Shown in pieces: positions 43,619 to 54,833 of a stretch of 64,000 bases of DNA; the first letter of the stretch is position 1, and each line of letters begins with the position of its first letter. This DNA is from Tetracentron sinense. Taxonomy: Eukaryota; Streptophyta; Magnoliopsida; Trochodendrales; Trochodendraceae. The DNA is taken from assembly GCA_015143295.1 (NCBI GenBank), contig CM026570.1:2256047-2320046 (forward strand), in the 5' to 3' direction. Both the position numbers and the translations under genes were made by a program. Under the pieces are notes generated by a model. That model worked only from the letters and a program-made list of their open reading frames with translations, did not search any database and was not told the DNA's origin.

Positions 43619-45145
43619 CTAGGAGCTAGCCAATGCAACCCCACCATTCTCAGATGAAAGAAAACGAATACTAGATTGTAAAGCTAATTGAGCCTGACCG
43701 TGAGCCTCCTCATTTTCTTCTCGGTTAACAAACTGGATAGAAAGATGAGGGATCTTAACTCTCAGACGAATAATATCCTCCATAACTGTAATGATTTCCC
43801 AAGGGATAGGCTTGTTGGGTTGGGTGAGCATATCGACCAGTCCCTTGGAATCCAACTGAAGAATAACATGATCCCACTTGAAGGCAATAGCTGATGAAAT
43901 ACCCAATTGAATAGCCGAAGCTTCCGCTAAAAGAGCTGAACCCCCTATCAATGGGAGAGCTTCCATATGAATGCAACTACCTGCACTGTTGAAAGCTACC
44001 ATTCCAGCCCCTGCAGCACCCCCTGATAAAACAGCAGCGCCATCAACTTTAACTTTCACCTAGATATTCAAATTCAGATCCACTATCACCAAATGATCTG
44101 CTTGCAAGCTGGTGAGAAGGATATATCCGATCTTCCCCCTGAGAGTCACTCTTCACCAACAGAATTTGCATAATCCACAACTTGGGTTGGGTTTGGAATA
44201 GCTCCCCGAAATAACACATCGTTCCGGAGCTTCCATATGCTCCAAATCACCGAGCAGAATTGGACCGCAAGTTCTTTGTTTCCTTGAAGAAATCTCGGTT
44301 TCTTGACCATCCCTTACACCACGCTAGTAAGGACGAAGGGGCAACATTAGGCATTCGAATTGATAATTTAGATCCAAACCAGATCAAGCGCGAAAACGGG
44401 CACCTCAAAAAAAAATGAGTAGTAGATTCAGGTCCTCATTACACAATGGACAGACCTCGTCGACCATCATGTGCCTTCTTCTCAGGTTGTCCGCTACTGC
44501 CAAAGCATCATGACAAGCTCTCCAAATAAAAACTTGGACCTTGGGAGGTATAGGGAGCTTCCATAACTGAGACCAAAATGGATCCCTTTCCATTGTCAAG
44601 GCAGAACTAGACGAGGGTTTACTTTGGTGGATAATCTGTTGAGCATAATGGGCTGCTGAACTAACTTTGAAGACCCCATTCTTAGTAAAATGCCGAACAA
44701 GGCGATCTGAAACTCCCTGATTACTGATGCCCAATTTGCGGATATCCCTCACTGTGTCTGAGCTAAATAGACGATCAAGAGTTTGTAAATTCCATTCATT
44801 TCTACCCTGGACCATAAGGGAAGACACTCGAATGTCTGAAACCTGGACTCCTGGCTTTGGGGTAGGTTTGAATTTCGATTGGTTTGGGATCCACAGATCA
44901 TGCCACACCTTCACTCTATCACCTGACCCGATTTTCCATCGAAGCCCTTTAGAAAGCAACTCCCGACCAGCTAGCAGACTTCTCCACCCCCACGACGGTC
45001 TTCCTCCAACTTTTGCTTCAAAAAACTTCGACTTAGGAAAGTAAATTGCTTTCATAGTTCTTGCCCAAAGCGATGCAGGCTGCATTAGCATCCTCCAGGC
45101 CTGTTTTACAAGAAGTGCTAAGTTGAAAGCACTGAGGTTTCTCAT
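43619..45145 (-). pseudogene. LINE zf-RVT and RNase H domains, second copy
   Basis: zf-RVT frame 45145-44405 ends in CPLCNEDLNLLL. RNase H-like frame 44059-43619 starts VKVDGAAVLSGGAAGAGMV. A one-base deletion near 44283 (TTTCCTTG against TTTCCCTTG in the first copy) breaks the connecting piece. Confidence 0.75.
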
Positions 45146-45337
45146 ACCTAAACCACCTTCCAGTTTTGGTTTGAAAAGTTGTGCCCAAGATAACCAATGA
45201 ATCTTGCGATCTCCTTATTGGCTCCACCAAAACTGATCTGTCGCAGCTCTAATCTCATCTAGGATTCGGCCCGGTAATTGAAAGCAACTCATGACATAGG
45301 ATGGGATAGCTTGGATCACTGCCCTAATTAAAACTCC

Positions 45338-46561
45338 TCACCCCGCTTGAGTTAATATGGTACTTGTCCATCCTTGCATTTTGCGGACAATACGCTCTTT
45401 AATGTAATCAAATATTTGAACTTTTGAACACCCAAAAAGAGCTAGAGCACCAAGATACTTACCATTGGATGCATTAGCCTTGATATGAAGAAAATGCCGA
45501 AGCATGTGTTGAATTCTACTGAGAGTATTTGCACTAAACTGGATTCCTGATTTGTTGAAGTTAACTACCAGCCCCGAAGCTTTCCCAAACTCATCCATCA
45601 TATTCTTGAAATAGGCAGCCTCTTCAAAATTAGCTTTTAAAAAAACCAAACAGTCATCGGCAAAGAATAAATGCGATAGAGTAGGAGCTTGTCTAGCACT
45701 CCGAATACCACTCAATCCCCTATTCAAAGTAATCAACCGAGATAAAACTTCCGCGCACAGCAGAAACAGAAATGGAGACAAAGGGTCTCCTTGTCTGAGA
45801 CCCCGAGATGGTTTGATGTAGCCATGGGATTGGCCATTTATGATAATCGAATAACTAATTGAGCTAACACACTGTCGAATCCAGGCTATCCATTGATGGC
45901 GGAAACCCATTTTATCCATAGTTGCAAACAGAAATGGCCATTCAACACTGTCATAGGCTCGAGTAAGATCAAGTTTAATAGCCATCCTTCTATCAGCTCC
46001 CTTAGACTTCTTGAATTAGTGATTCACTTCATGTGCAATAAGCACATTCTCTAAAATTTGCCTACCCGGAACAAAGGCAGACTGAGCAGGATTAATCAAA
46101 TGAGGGAGGATATCACGCAACCTTGTCGCCAAGAGTTTGGCTATAACCTTGTAGACAACATTACAAAGACTAATAGGCCGGAATTGGTTCAATTCTTCAG
46201 GATTTGGGATTTTGGGAATCAGAGCGATGTTGGTGTGATTAAGTTGTTTGAGAAGGAAAGAAGAAGAGAAGAAGCTTTGAACTGCAGAACAAAGATCTGG
46301 GCCAATAGTCTCCCAATGTTTTTGAAAAAATGTAGCTGACATACCATCTAGGCTAGGTGATTTTGTTGGTCCCATATTGAAGAGCACTTGCTGGATTTCC
46401 TCATTTGAAAATCCCCTGCATAATTCCGCATTCATATCCGGAGTAACCTGAGGACTAACATTTGTTAACACTTCTGTAATCCCTGAAGGTTGAGATGTGG
46501 AATACAATTGCTGAAAATGCATTATCACATGATTAACCACTTCGCTTTCATCAGTGATCAA
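45338..46561 (-). pseudogene. LINE reverse transcriptase domain, second copy
   Basis: Frames 46561-46016 and 45985-45338, separated by a single TAA. Motifs in order: KSPSLDGMSATFFQKHW, FRPISLCNVVYKVIAKLL, NPAQSAFVPGRQI, MAIKLDLTRAYDSVEW, GLRQGDPLSPFL and LFFADDCLVF. Catalytic aspartates of motifs A and C are present. The internal stop makes it inactive. Confidence 0.85.
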
Positions 46562-46660
46562 AGTACCCGATTGATCTCGAAAGTTGATAATCCTATTCCT
46601 CCTTCTTCGGTTGATTGTGGAAGTATGGAAGAAGGCTGTGTTACGATCTCCCTCAGCTAG

Positions 46661-47601
46661 CTAGGTGATCCTTGATCGTTGCTTCCAAAAGATTTCTTCT
46701 AAATGATAAGCTTTGTCCAATTCCCTAGTAAGAGCCTGTTGAATTCGAACCCCTCGGGTTGAATTACTTTTGATTTGTAATACACCAATTCGCTCCTTGA
46801 TCCGGTTAATTTTCTCCTTTAAATTTCCAAAAGTCTTTTTTTGCCAAGAGCTAAGAGACTGACGACATCTGCTAATCCGCGAGCACAATTGGAACATCGA
46901 AGAACCCTGTTGAGGCTGATCCCATGAACTATGAACTACAGATGCGCATTCACTATGAGTATTCCACAATTCCTCGTACCAAAACATCCTCCTCCGGAAT
47001 TGAGATTTCCAATTAAATATCAGCAATACTGGGCAGTGATCAGATCCTATCGCTGGAAGATGCTTAACTGGAGCCCCTGGGTTGGCTTGGACCCACTCGA
47101 CATTAGCTAAACACCTATCGAGGCGAGCTAGGATGGTATGAGGATAGGACCGCCTGTTAGTCCACGTGAAAGGGGACCCTTGACACCCCAAATCCAAAAG
47201 ATTGGCAGTAGATATCATGCTCCGGAAAGGGGCTAATTGGTTGTAAGTCTTTGGAATACCCCCCTCTTTTTGTTCCAGAGTCAGTATGTCATTAAAGTCA
47301 CCCATGCAGAGCCAAGGAACTTGGGTTGTAGCCCTCTCAACCCAATGCCACTCCACATAGCGGTGCGAGCCCTATCGTCGATTGGTCCGTATATACATGA
47401 AAGCTTCCACTGTTGAGCTGAAGAGACATCACTTATCCAACCTTCCACAATATTGTTTCCTGACTTAATAATTTGAACTGTCAAATTTGTCCTCCATAAC
47501 AAAGCTAGTCCCCCAGAGCGGCCCTCAGGTTCCACCGTATATAAATTATCCATCTGAATTATCTGAGCTATCTTAAGAAGTTTCTCCCTCTTAAAATCCA
47601 A
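46661..47601 (-). pseudogene. LINE apurinic endonuclease domain, second copy
   Basis: Frames 47601-47281 and 47356-46661, with GDFNDIL and GSDHCPVLL motifs. Same N-terminal truncation and frameshift as the first copy, so both lesions predate the duplication. Confidence 0.8.
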
Positions 47602-48593
47602 TGCACGTGCTAATACAACTTAGTGTAGGGTTTGAAAAAGAAGGCAAATGCAATGGTGTTGTTCAGTTTTTAACAATGCCTATAGTTTTTGAATTTTTTT
47701 TTTCTGTCCAAACCAATCACCTCTTAGCAATTCATTTTGAGTTTTGGAGAACATTTTAATCCCACATCAGCCAGAGAAGAGATACCCCCTCTTATACCTC
47801 TATGTAATCCCAACATCCCCCTCAATCTAAAAACCTTGGATTCTGACCTTTGTAAACCCTACACGGGAAAAACTTGGAGAACCCTAGAAATTGTTGAGGA
47901 CTTTAGAAACTCTGGAATTTTGAGAACTGGAAACCCATACCAAAGTCTTGGAAGAGCCCCAAAGTCCAACTCCTTTTGTTGAATTCATATTAGGTACATG
48001 AAGTGAAAGGATTTTCGGAAAGTGATTATATAAGGAGGAAGAATTTACAACAATGTTAGCATATTTCTAATCCATGGGTAGTTTATTTTATGTAATTTAC
48101 CTTCTATCTTATTCGAGATTTTTCATTAGTAATCTAGGAGCTCTTTCTAAGTGGTATGAGAGGAATTTGAGATTTGGATGAAAAAAACATTTGAAGAAGA
48201 TTCTTTAGCTTCTTAATTTATTCATAAGGAAAAGTAAATCTTTGTCTCCTTTCATTGGTAAGCGAGGCCTCTCTTGAATCGATTGATAAAAAGGTTGGCA
48301 TTCACTAGTTATTAGAAAGATTTTGATCACCCCTTTTCTATATAGAGAGAAGCACCCCAAATCGATTGAGGAATGATGTATTCCAATATCAAAAAATAAA
48401 AGGGAAAATAAGTAGTTTGAATATTTTTTTTCATATTAGAATATTTTAAAATATTTAAAATGTCAAAGAAAATAAAGGCAATTGTCGATTGACGAATGAT
48501 TTGGAGTGCCAAATACCTTCCCCAAATCATAGACCTCTTGTAGAGACCCACATTAAAGCCTCCCAGTGGGGGAGGGGTTTTGGCAAGACCTCT

Positions 48594-48926
48594 TGTAGAG
48601 ACCCACATTTATTTTTATGCCATTATTGTATTTAATAATGGTAAAATTGTCAAACTTAGCATGTATCGCGTGTTGTTTTGAAATTAATAGTATGCAGTGT
48701 TTAAAAAGCGTAAAGGACTAAACCAAAGGAAGAACAAAAGGAAAACCTGGAAAAATTGGGTGAATAACCAAAATGGTCGACCGGATTCACAACTGGTCGA
48801 CCGATTGGCTCAAAAACCAAACTAGAGGCCTTTTTATCAATCCGGTCGACCGACTTTCGGGAAATGGGAATTTCTTTTAAGTGCATTTTTTAGGGGCATT
48901 TTAGTGTTATAAATAAGCTTTTATTT
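48594..48926 (+). mobile_element. 5' part of an older LTR, split by the chromovirus
   Basis: Counterpart of 35459-35808. TGTAGAGACCCACATTT start, GGTCGACCG-type palindromes at about 48775-48848, and a TATAAATAAG box near 48910. The sequence is cut by the insertion at 48927. Confidence 0.6.
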
Positions 48927-49236
48927 TGTAGCATCCGGGATATTTTTTTGTCATGTATTAAAGCCTTAAGGTCATTTTTTTGAATTAAAAGTTGGATTTC
49001 TGAAGTCGGATCTATAGAAAATCCGGGTTTCTGAACGTCATTTGCAGAACAGTCAACCTTAGGGACAATTTGGTTTATGAATAAAGTCGAATTGGAAGAT
49101 TCTCAAATGCCAGAAATGTTCTTTTTTCAAGAGACGAATCCAACGCAAGTTGAATTGTCAAAATCCGACGAACGAGTCAAAAGTTATGGCCGAAATACCA
49201 AAAAAGGAAAGTCTGGAAATTTTTTGCAAGAGTTAT

Positions 49237-49430
49237 GAACAATCGTACAGACCCTATGAATGATCGTAGGTGAGTTACAATCGATCGTAGAAAACCTGCG
49301 ATCAATCGTAGAATTCCAAAAATGACCAAACTCTCTGTAACGTTTACGATCGATCGTAGAGACTTACGACCAATCGGAGAAGATTTACGATCGATCATAG
49401 AAACCTACGACCGATCGTAAGTCGCAAACC
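49237..49430 (+). promoter_or_regulatory. palindrome cluster upstream of the LTR TATA box
   Basis: About nine copies or near-copies of the palindrome core CGATCGATCG (with TACGATCGATCGTAGA as the fullest form) fill this stretch, ending about 40 bp before TATAAATA. The 3' LTR has a shorter version (about 58885-59008). A role in LTR transcription is inferred from position only. Confidence 0.6.
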
Positions 49431-49472
49431 TAGAATTTTATTTCAGGATTTTTAGGGTTTCTCCTCTTTGCC

Positions 49473-49480
49473 TATAAATA
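49473..49480 (+). promoter_or_regulatory. LTR TATA box
   Basis: CCTATAAATAGGGC, the plant-type TATA context, conserved in the truncated LTR (36355) and the 3' LTR (59057). Transcription would start about 30 bp downstream. Confidence 0.65.
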
Positions 49481-51277
49481 GGGCTTTGCATTTGGGGTTT
49501 TTGGTTTACCCTAAACCTAGAGAGAGTCCTTGGGAGATTGAGAAAGAAGGAGGGTTTCCAAGAGAGAGATTGATCACTTGGGTGACCTAGATCATCCTCA
49601 AGGCTTGGATTCTTCAAATCCAAGGCAAAGCACATGAGGAGCACCTCCTCTAAGCTCGACAGCAACTCCACACACGTTTTGGAGGGTTTTCCCTCACCTG
49701 TTGAAGGTCAGTACCCTATGCTACCCTTCTTGTCATGTTTCTTTCCTTTATTGCTATGATTATCTATTTCCTTGCTTTTCCTTAATGTTCACATGATATA
49801 AGATAAAATTAGTGAATGAATGTTATGGATGGTTGAAATGTGATGGGAAAAAAGAGAAGGGTATTTATACATAATGAACACACTTGATATGTTGGATGAA
49901 AAAAATAATAAAAGACTTAAAGAAATATTGAATACCAAGTGTTTGATGAAATGTATGCGTGAGAAATTAAATCAAGATTTCCATATTATGATTTAGGGAT
50001 GAAATGAATTTACTCGCTTTCTAGAATAGCATGATTGTAGATTTATTCGCTTTCTAGAATTGCATGATTGTAGATTTACTTGCCTAACTAATTATTGCCT
50101 TGAATTGTTATGTTCAATTATCTCATGTTTTGAAATGTACACTACCTCACAAGCACGGCATGCATACACGAGTCAAGCATGGTTTATTGGGTTTTTCAAG
50201 ACAAGAGTTTTAGTCTCGATTCACGAACACCATGACAAGGCCAAACGGAAGGTTAGTATAAGAGGTAGGGCATATCCTACGATATGTTTTACCTCGCTTT
50301 GACAAGAACAAGAACACGTCAAGCAAGATGTTAGTGCGCCTCCAAGCATGCATGTTTACTTTATTGCACTCTCCTAAAAGAGGGGGTTTACACTTCCCTC
50401 CCTTCAAGTTGTTTTATTCCATATTTCACAAAAGAGGGGGTTTACACCACCCTCCCTTCAAGTTGTTCAAGGGCACTAACATCTCAAGCGCATGGGCATA
50501 TTTAAAATCCAAGCAAGTAAGCAAGCATGAGCATTTTAATTTCATGGCATGACAAGCATGACACGCAAGACACGAACATGACATGACAAGCATGACACGA
50601 CAAGACAAGCAAGACAGAACATGACAAGATAAGTTTTCAAACACAAAAAGAGTATTTTAAATCAAGTCAAGCACACGATGATTTCAAGAGTTTTTCCGAC
50701 TTTGATGTGATGCAAGCATGAAATATAAACTGTTTACTTTCTTATCAATTATATGAAATACTTCCTGCTTTATTTTCATTATTATTATGCTATGACTGTT
50801 GGATAGTATTTGGTACCCGTTGAGTATTCCATGCTCAATCGTACGTCTTATGTCGGCAAGCACTGAGGGAGCTGCGGCTCTATATGACATTTGTGCTCCT
50901 AGTCCTTGGGTGGAAGAGGAGTACATCGAGGAGGTCCCTGCTGAGGAGCCTTGCGTAGATGGCTATTATTAGGTGATAGATTCTAAGTGAGTGTGAGTGA
51001 GCATGAGAGATTTTATATCCATGATTTTTGGCGGGCATGTCCGCACCTTCTTTTTTGTGGATTTCACTTTTGTATAAAAACTTGGATCATGTATATACAT
51101 AGAGGTTTTGGTTAGACATCCGTTGTGTCATGTTAGTGTATGCTTCCGCTATTTTGTCCTCTATTGTATATGCTCTGAGTATTTTGCAGGATGGTTTGTC
51201 AAGCATGTCATGTAAGTCATGATAAGTAGTCCAAGATTCACTCTAATTCTAGGGTGGGTTTTGGGTCGCGACAGTTT

Positions 51278-51289
51278 TGGTATTAGAGC
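51278..51289 (+). promoter_or_regulatory. primer-binding site (initiator methionine tRNA)
   Basis: TGGTATTAGAGC, five bases after the 5' LTR. It matches the usual tRNA-iMet complement TGGTATCAGAGC except one C-to-T change. Confidence 0.85.
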
Positions 51290-51631
51290 TTAGGCTTTAG
51301 GTCTCGAGGGTCACTTAGAATCTGGTACTATAACTTGACAAGAGCATATGTCAGGAAGCAAGTTAGGAAGGAAGTAAGTCGGAAGTGAATCATGTTCCAA
51401 GTGTAAGACTAAACTTTAGTCTTAGTCTAAAATGGTTGCTTCAACCAAGTACGGGTTTTAGGAACACTAGAACACCAAAGTATAATATTATAAATACTCT
51501 GATGACTTGATGTGATGAATATGATAGTACTATAGCATTATTAATTGCTCTATTGTGAAAAATGAATCAATACGGTAAATCGTGGTTCCAAGTTAGACTC
51601 ATGTGTTGCTATTATTCTTAGGACTTTGGTC

Positions 51632-52918
51632 ATGAGGCGAGGCACACGGGGTCGCGGACCACATACGAGAATTTCTTCCTCTTCTCGAGATGAGGATGAG
51701 CAAATGGACCTCTCTCAGGTCCTTGGCTCTATTGCAGAGACTCTGGCATTGCTAGCTGCCAGACAGGCTATTCCACCCCTTACAGCACCTACCCCTCCTC
51801 CTGTTACTCTACCGCTTGCAGCACCAGCACATCGCCCAACTACGGTTAAGGCATTTCAGAGAATGAGGCCTCCAGCATTCCATGGGAGTGTGGACTCTCT
51901 TGCTGCAAAGGTTTGGATCCTCCAGTTGGAGAAGATCTTCATGGTCCTCTCTCCTACTGAGGAGGAAAGAGTGACATGGGCTATTTTCTTGCTAGAGGGT
52001 GAGGCCCACCATTGGTGGTTGTCTGCCTTGAGGACTCAGGAATTGACCAGGCAAGATCAACCATGGACTTGAGGCGAGTTCATGGATACCTTCTACAAGA
52101 AGTACTTCCCGGTTGGAGCTCGGGAAAAGAAGGAGAGGGAGTTCATCAACCTCGAGCAAGGTTCTATGATTATGCCGCGTATGAGGCCAAGTTCTTGGAG
52201 CTCTCTAGATTCGCACCTCACATGATCGCCACCAAGGCGATGAAGGCGAGGAGGTTTGAGCAAGGGCTCAGAGACATCATTATGGAGAGAGTCTCAGCTT
52301 TTAGGCACGCTACCTACCCCGAGGTAGTAAACAAGGCCTTATTGATCGAGACCAACTCTGAGGTCGTGTCTAAGAAGAGGGATTTAGCGAAAGGTCAATC
52401 CAGCAGTTCAGCACCTCCAGAGAGGCGGGCCTAGACTAGCCCTTATCAGTACACTTGGCTAGCACCACCTCATTATGTGTGGCCAACACCACTACAGAGG
52501 CCATCTTATGCACCTCTAGCTCCACGGTAGTATGCGCCTCAGGCACCATGACCTCAGGCTCTCCAGGCCCCACGACATATTGCACCTCAAGTAGCGAGGT
52601 ACGCTCCACCTACGGCCCCTTCGGCATACACATACGAGGTTTGTACCTCTTACGGCCAAAGACATCATGCAGGAGATTGCCGGAAGGCATCGGGTGGATG
52701 TTTCCATTGTGGTTGCCAGGGCCACATGATCAAGGATTGCCCGACGAGGCATTTGTCAAGCCAGTCTTAGGGGATTAGGCCCCCAGTTTGTCCAACAGGA
52801 TCATATCAGGCATCCTCCCAGCCTGCATGATCTGTACCTCCGCCACGCCAGGCGAACTAGGGACGAGTATTCATCTTGACTGAGGGAGATGCACTTGCAT
52901 CAGATGATGTAGTGCAAG
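51632..52918 (+). pseudogene. chromovirus gag (capsid and zinc knuckle)
   Basis: From ATG 51632. The capsid part contains MRPPAFHGSVD and LEGEAHHWWL. A TGA at 52070 and a frameshift near 52170 follow, then EAKFLELSRFAPHM. A nucleocapsid zinc knuckle CFHCGCQGHMIKDC (C-X2-C-X4-H-X4-C) lies at 52699-52740. In-frame stops at 52432, 52528, 52549, 52768, 52828 and 52858 make it inactive. The coding run continues to a splice-like donor at 52918/52919. Confidence 0.85.
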
Positions 52919-53061
52919 GTACGCATTTAGAGTTATTCATTTGTCCATGATGATCTTATCATGCCTTATTCTTTGTGTACGTATATGACATATTATATAT
53001 ATCTATATATCTATACATATGATGTTGATGCATGGATTGACTTAGCTAGCTATAATTTCAG
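52919..53061 (+). other. probable spliceosomal intron between gag and protease
   Basis: 143 bp bounded by CAAG|GTACGC and ATTTCAG|GA. Removing it joins two coding runs in phase across a junction that aligns with the usual gag-protease linker. The insert is A/T-rich, has stops in all forward frames and has no inverted ends. No database search was done. Confidence 0.65.
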
Positions 53062-53460
53062 GAACTTTATTAGTCAATGAATGCTTGGCTCAAGTGTTGA
53101 TAGACACCGAGTCTACTCATTCATTTGTCTCGTCGAGTTTTTTCCAAGGCTTTCCCACAGAGCCTAGTCAACTGGAACTGAAGTTATTCATTTCGACTCC
53201 TCAGCAAGACAGTGGTAGCAGATATCATTTTCAGAGGTAGTAAAGTTCAAGTTGGAAGCCGCGAGTTGCCAGCTAATCTCATCGTCCTTGGATTCCAGGA
53301 CTTCGACGTCATCTTGGGGATGGATTGGTTAGCAGCTCACCATGGTCAAGTGGCATGCTTTGAGAAGATGATACTCTTTAAGCCGGTGGAATGGAAGCCA
53401 TTTCATTTTCGGGGGTTGAGAAGTAGAGATATCGCCCGCTTTGTGGTATTGAGTCTATAG
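53062..53460 (+). pseudogene. chromovirus aspartic protease
   Basis: The active-site region reads LIDTESTHSF, where the family has D-T/S-G; the glycine is replaced by glutamate. A frameshift near 53205 follows. The second half is in frame 53212-53460, with LGMDWLAAHHG, a family hallmark. Not functional. Confidence 0.8.
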
Positions 53461-54833
53461 AACCCCAAGGCAAAGGACTCTTCGACTATTCCAGTCATGA
53501 GTGAATTCCTGGATGTATATCTAGAGGAGTTGCTAGGGTTGCCCTCAGACAGGGAGATTGATTTCATGATCGAGCTTGCACCAGGCACAGCTCCCATCTC
53601 TCAGGCTCCGTACAGGATGGCCCCGATTGAACTCAAGGAGTTGAAGACTCAATTGGAAGAGATGCAAGACCTTGGTTTCATTCGACGAAGTGTCTCACCA
53701 TGGGGTGCCCCGATGTTGTTTGTTAAGAAGAAGGATGGCTCGATGCGGATGTGCATCGATTACAGGTAGTTGAACAAGATCACAATAAAGAATAGGTATC
53801 CATTGCCTAGGATTGATGACTTGTTCGATCAATTAAATGGAGAAATTTTTTTCTTTAAGATTGATCTTCGGTCCGGTTACCACCAGTTGAAGATCAAGGC
53901 GGAAGATGTTCCCAAAATTACATTCAGGACTCGGTATGGGCATTACGAATTCTTAGTGATGTCTTTCGATTTCACGAACGCGCCTACAGCCATTATGGAT
54001 CTGATGAACCGGGTGTTCCGACCATACTTGGATCGATGCGTGATTGTGTTCGTTGACGATATCTTGGTGTATTCCCGGACACAGGAAGATCACACGCGGG
54101 ACCTTCGCCTTGTTTTAGAAATGCTGAGAGAGCACAAGCTATATGCAAGACTAAGCAAGTGTGAGTTTTGGTTGGAGGAAGTGGCATTCCTAGACCACGT
54201 TGTTTCTGCGGAAGGCATCTCGGTAAATCCAAAGAAGATAGAGACAGTCATGAGTTGGGTGAGGCCCAAGAGTGTCACAAAGATCCGCAGCTTTCTTGGA
54301 TTGACAGGCTATTACCGAAGATTCGTAGAGGGGTTCTCCAGCCTTGCAGCGCTGCTCACTTATCTGATCAGGAAGAATGTCAAGTTTATATAGAGTGATA
54401 AGTGCGAGATCAGCTTCACGGAGCTGAAGAAGAGGCTTACCACGACCCCGTCCTTACAGTGCCATCAACGCGTGGTGGTTCTGAGGTGTACAGTGATGCC
54501 TCGCATGTCGGGTTTGGGCGTGTTCTCATGCAGCACAAGAAAGTTATTGCCTATGCATCAAGACAATTAAAGGAGCATGAAAAGAATTACCTCACACACG
54601 ACTTGGAGCTGGCTGCGGTAGTGTTTGTACTTAAGATTTGGCGTCATTACCTCTATGGGGAAGAGTTCTATGTGTTCACGGACCATAAGAGCCTCAAGTA
54701 CCTCTTTTCCCAAAAGGAACAGAATCTGAGGTAGCGGTGTTGGATGGAGTTTCTGAAAGACTATGACTGCTCCATTCAATATCACCCGGGCAAAGCTAAT
54801 GTAGTGGCTGACGCTTTGAGTAGAAGACCTCCG
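53461..54833 (+). pseudogene. chromovirus reverse transcriptase and RNase H
   Basis: Frames 53497-53769 and 53770-54393 are separated only by a TAG at 53767. Motifs in order: [34 protein letters not shown] (catalytic DD) and [19 protein letters not shown] at 54391 and a frameshift near 54448 precede RNase H, which has [24 protein letters not shown] and [14 protein letters not shown]. Another TAG at 54732 follows. The frame runs to ADALSRRPP, where the solo LTR cuts in. Confidence 0.88.

Larger units (their letters stand above)
43559..47665 (-). mobile_element. 5'-truncated L1-type LINE, second copy
   Basis: Counterpart of 30424-34531 with the same truncation and 12-base poly(A) (as T at 43559-43570). 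It is better preserved in reverse transcriptase. It has its own stop at 43619-43621 near the end of RNase H, where the first copy reads through. Confidence 0.85.
37438..50298. repeat. second copy of the 12.8-kb tandem duplication
   Basis: Repeats 24347-37180 in order. Notable differences are a much longer (AT)n tract, a 12-bp insertion at about 40829, single-base indels in homopolymers, and a small deletion before the TATAAATAAG box near 48909. Beyond 50298 the sequence continues into the complete LTR, so this copy holds the original right-hand context. Confidence 0.92.
48927..51273 (+). repeat. chromovirus 5' LTR
   Basis: 2347 bp, TGTAGCATCCGGG to GGGTCGCGACA. It contains the CGATCGATCG palindrome cluster, a TATA box, a doubled AAAGAGGGGGTTTACA block near 50378 and 50430, and an ACATGACAAGCATGACA-like repetitive stretch at about 50540-50630. 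By eye it differs from the 3' LTR at about one base in ten over the first 200 bp. Confidence 0.92.

Noticed and set aside
52516..52752. Minus-strand open frame across the gag zinc knuckle
   Set aside because: It is the shadow of the damaged gag frame, which contains a clear CCHC motif on the plus strand.
54567..54785. Minus-strand open frames opposite reverse transcriptase and RNase H
   Set aside because: Overlap the recognised pol motifs on the plus strand; no independent domain.
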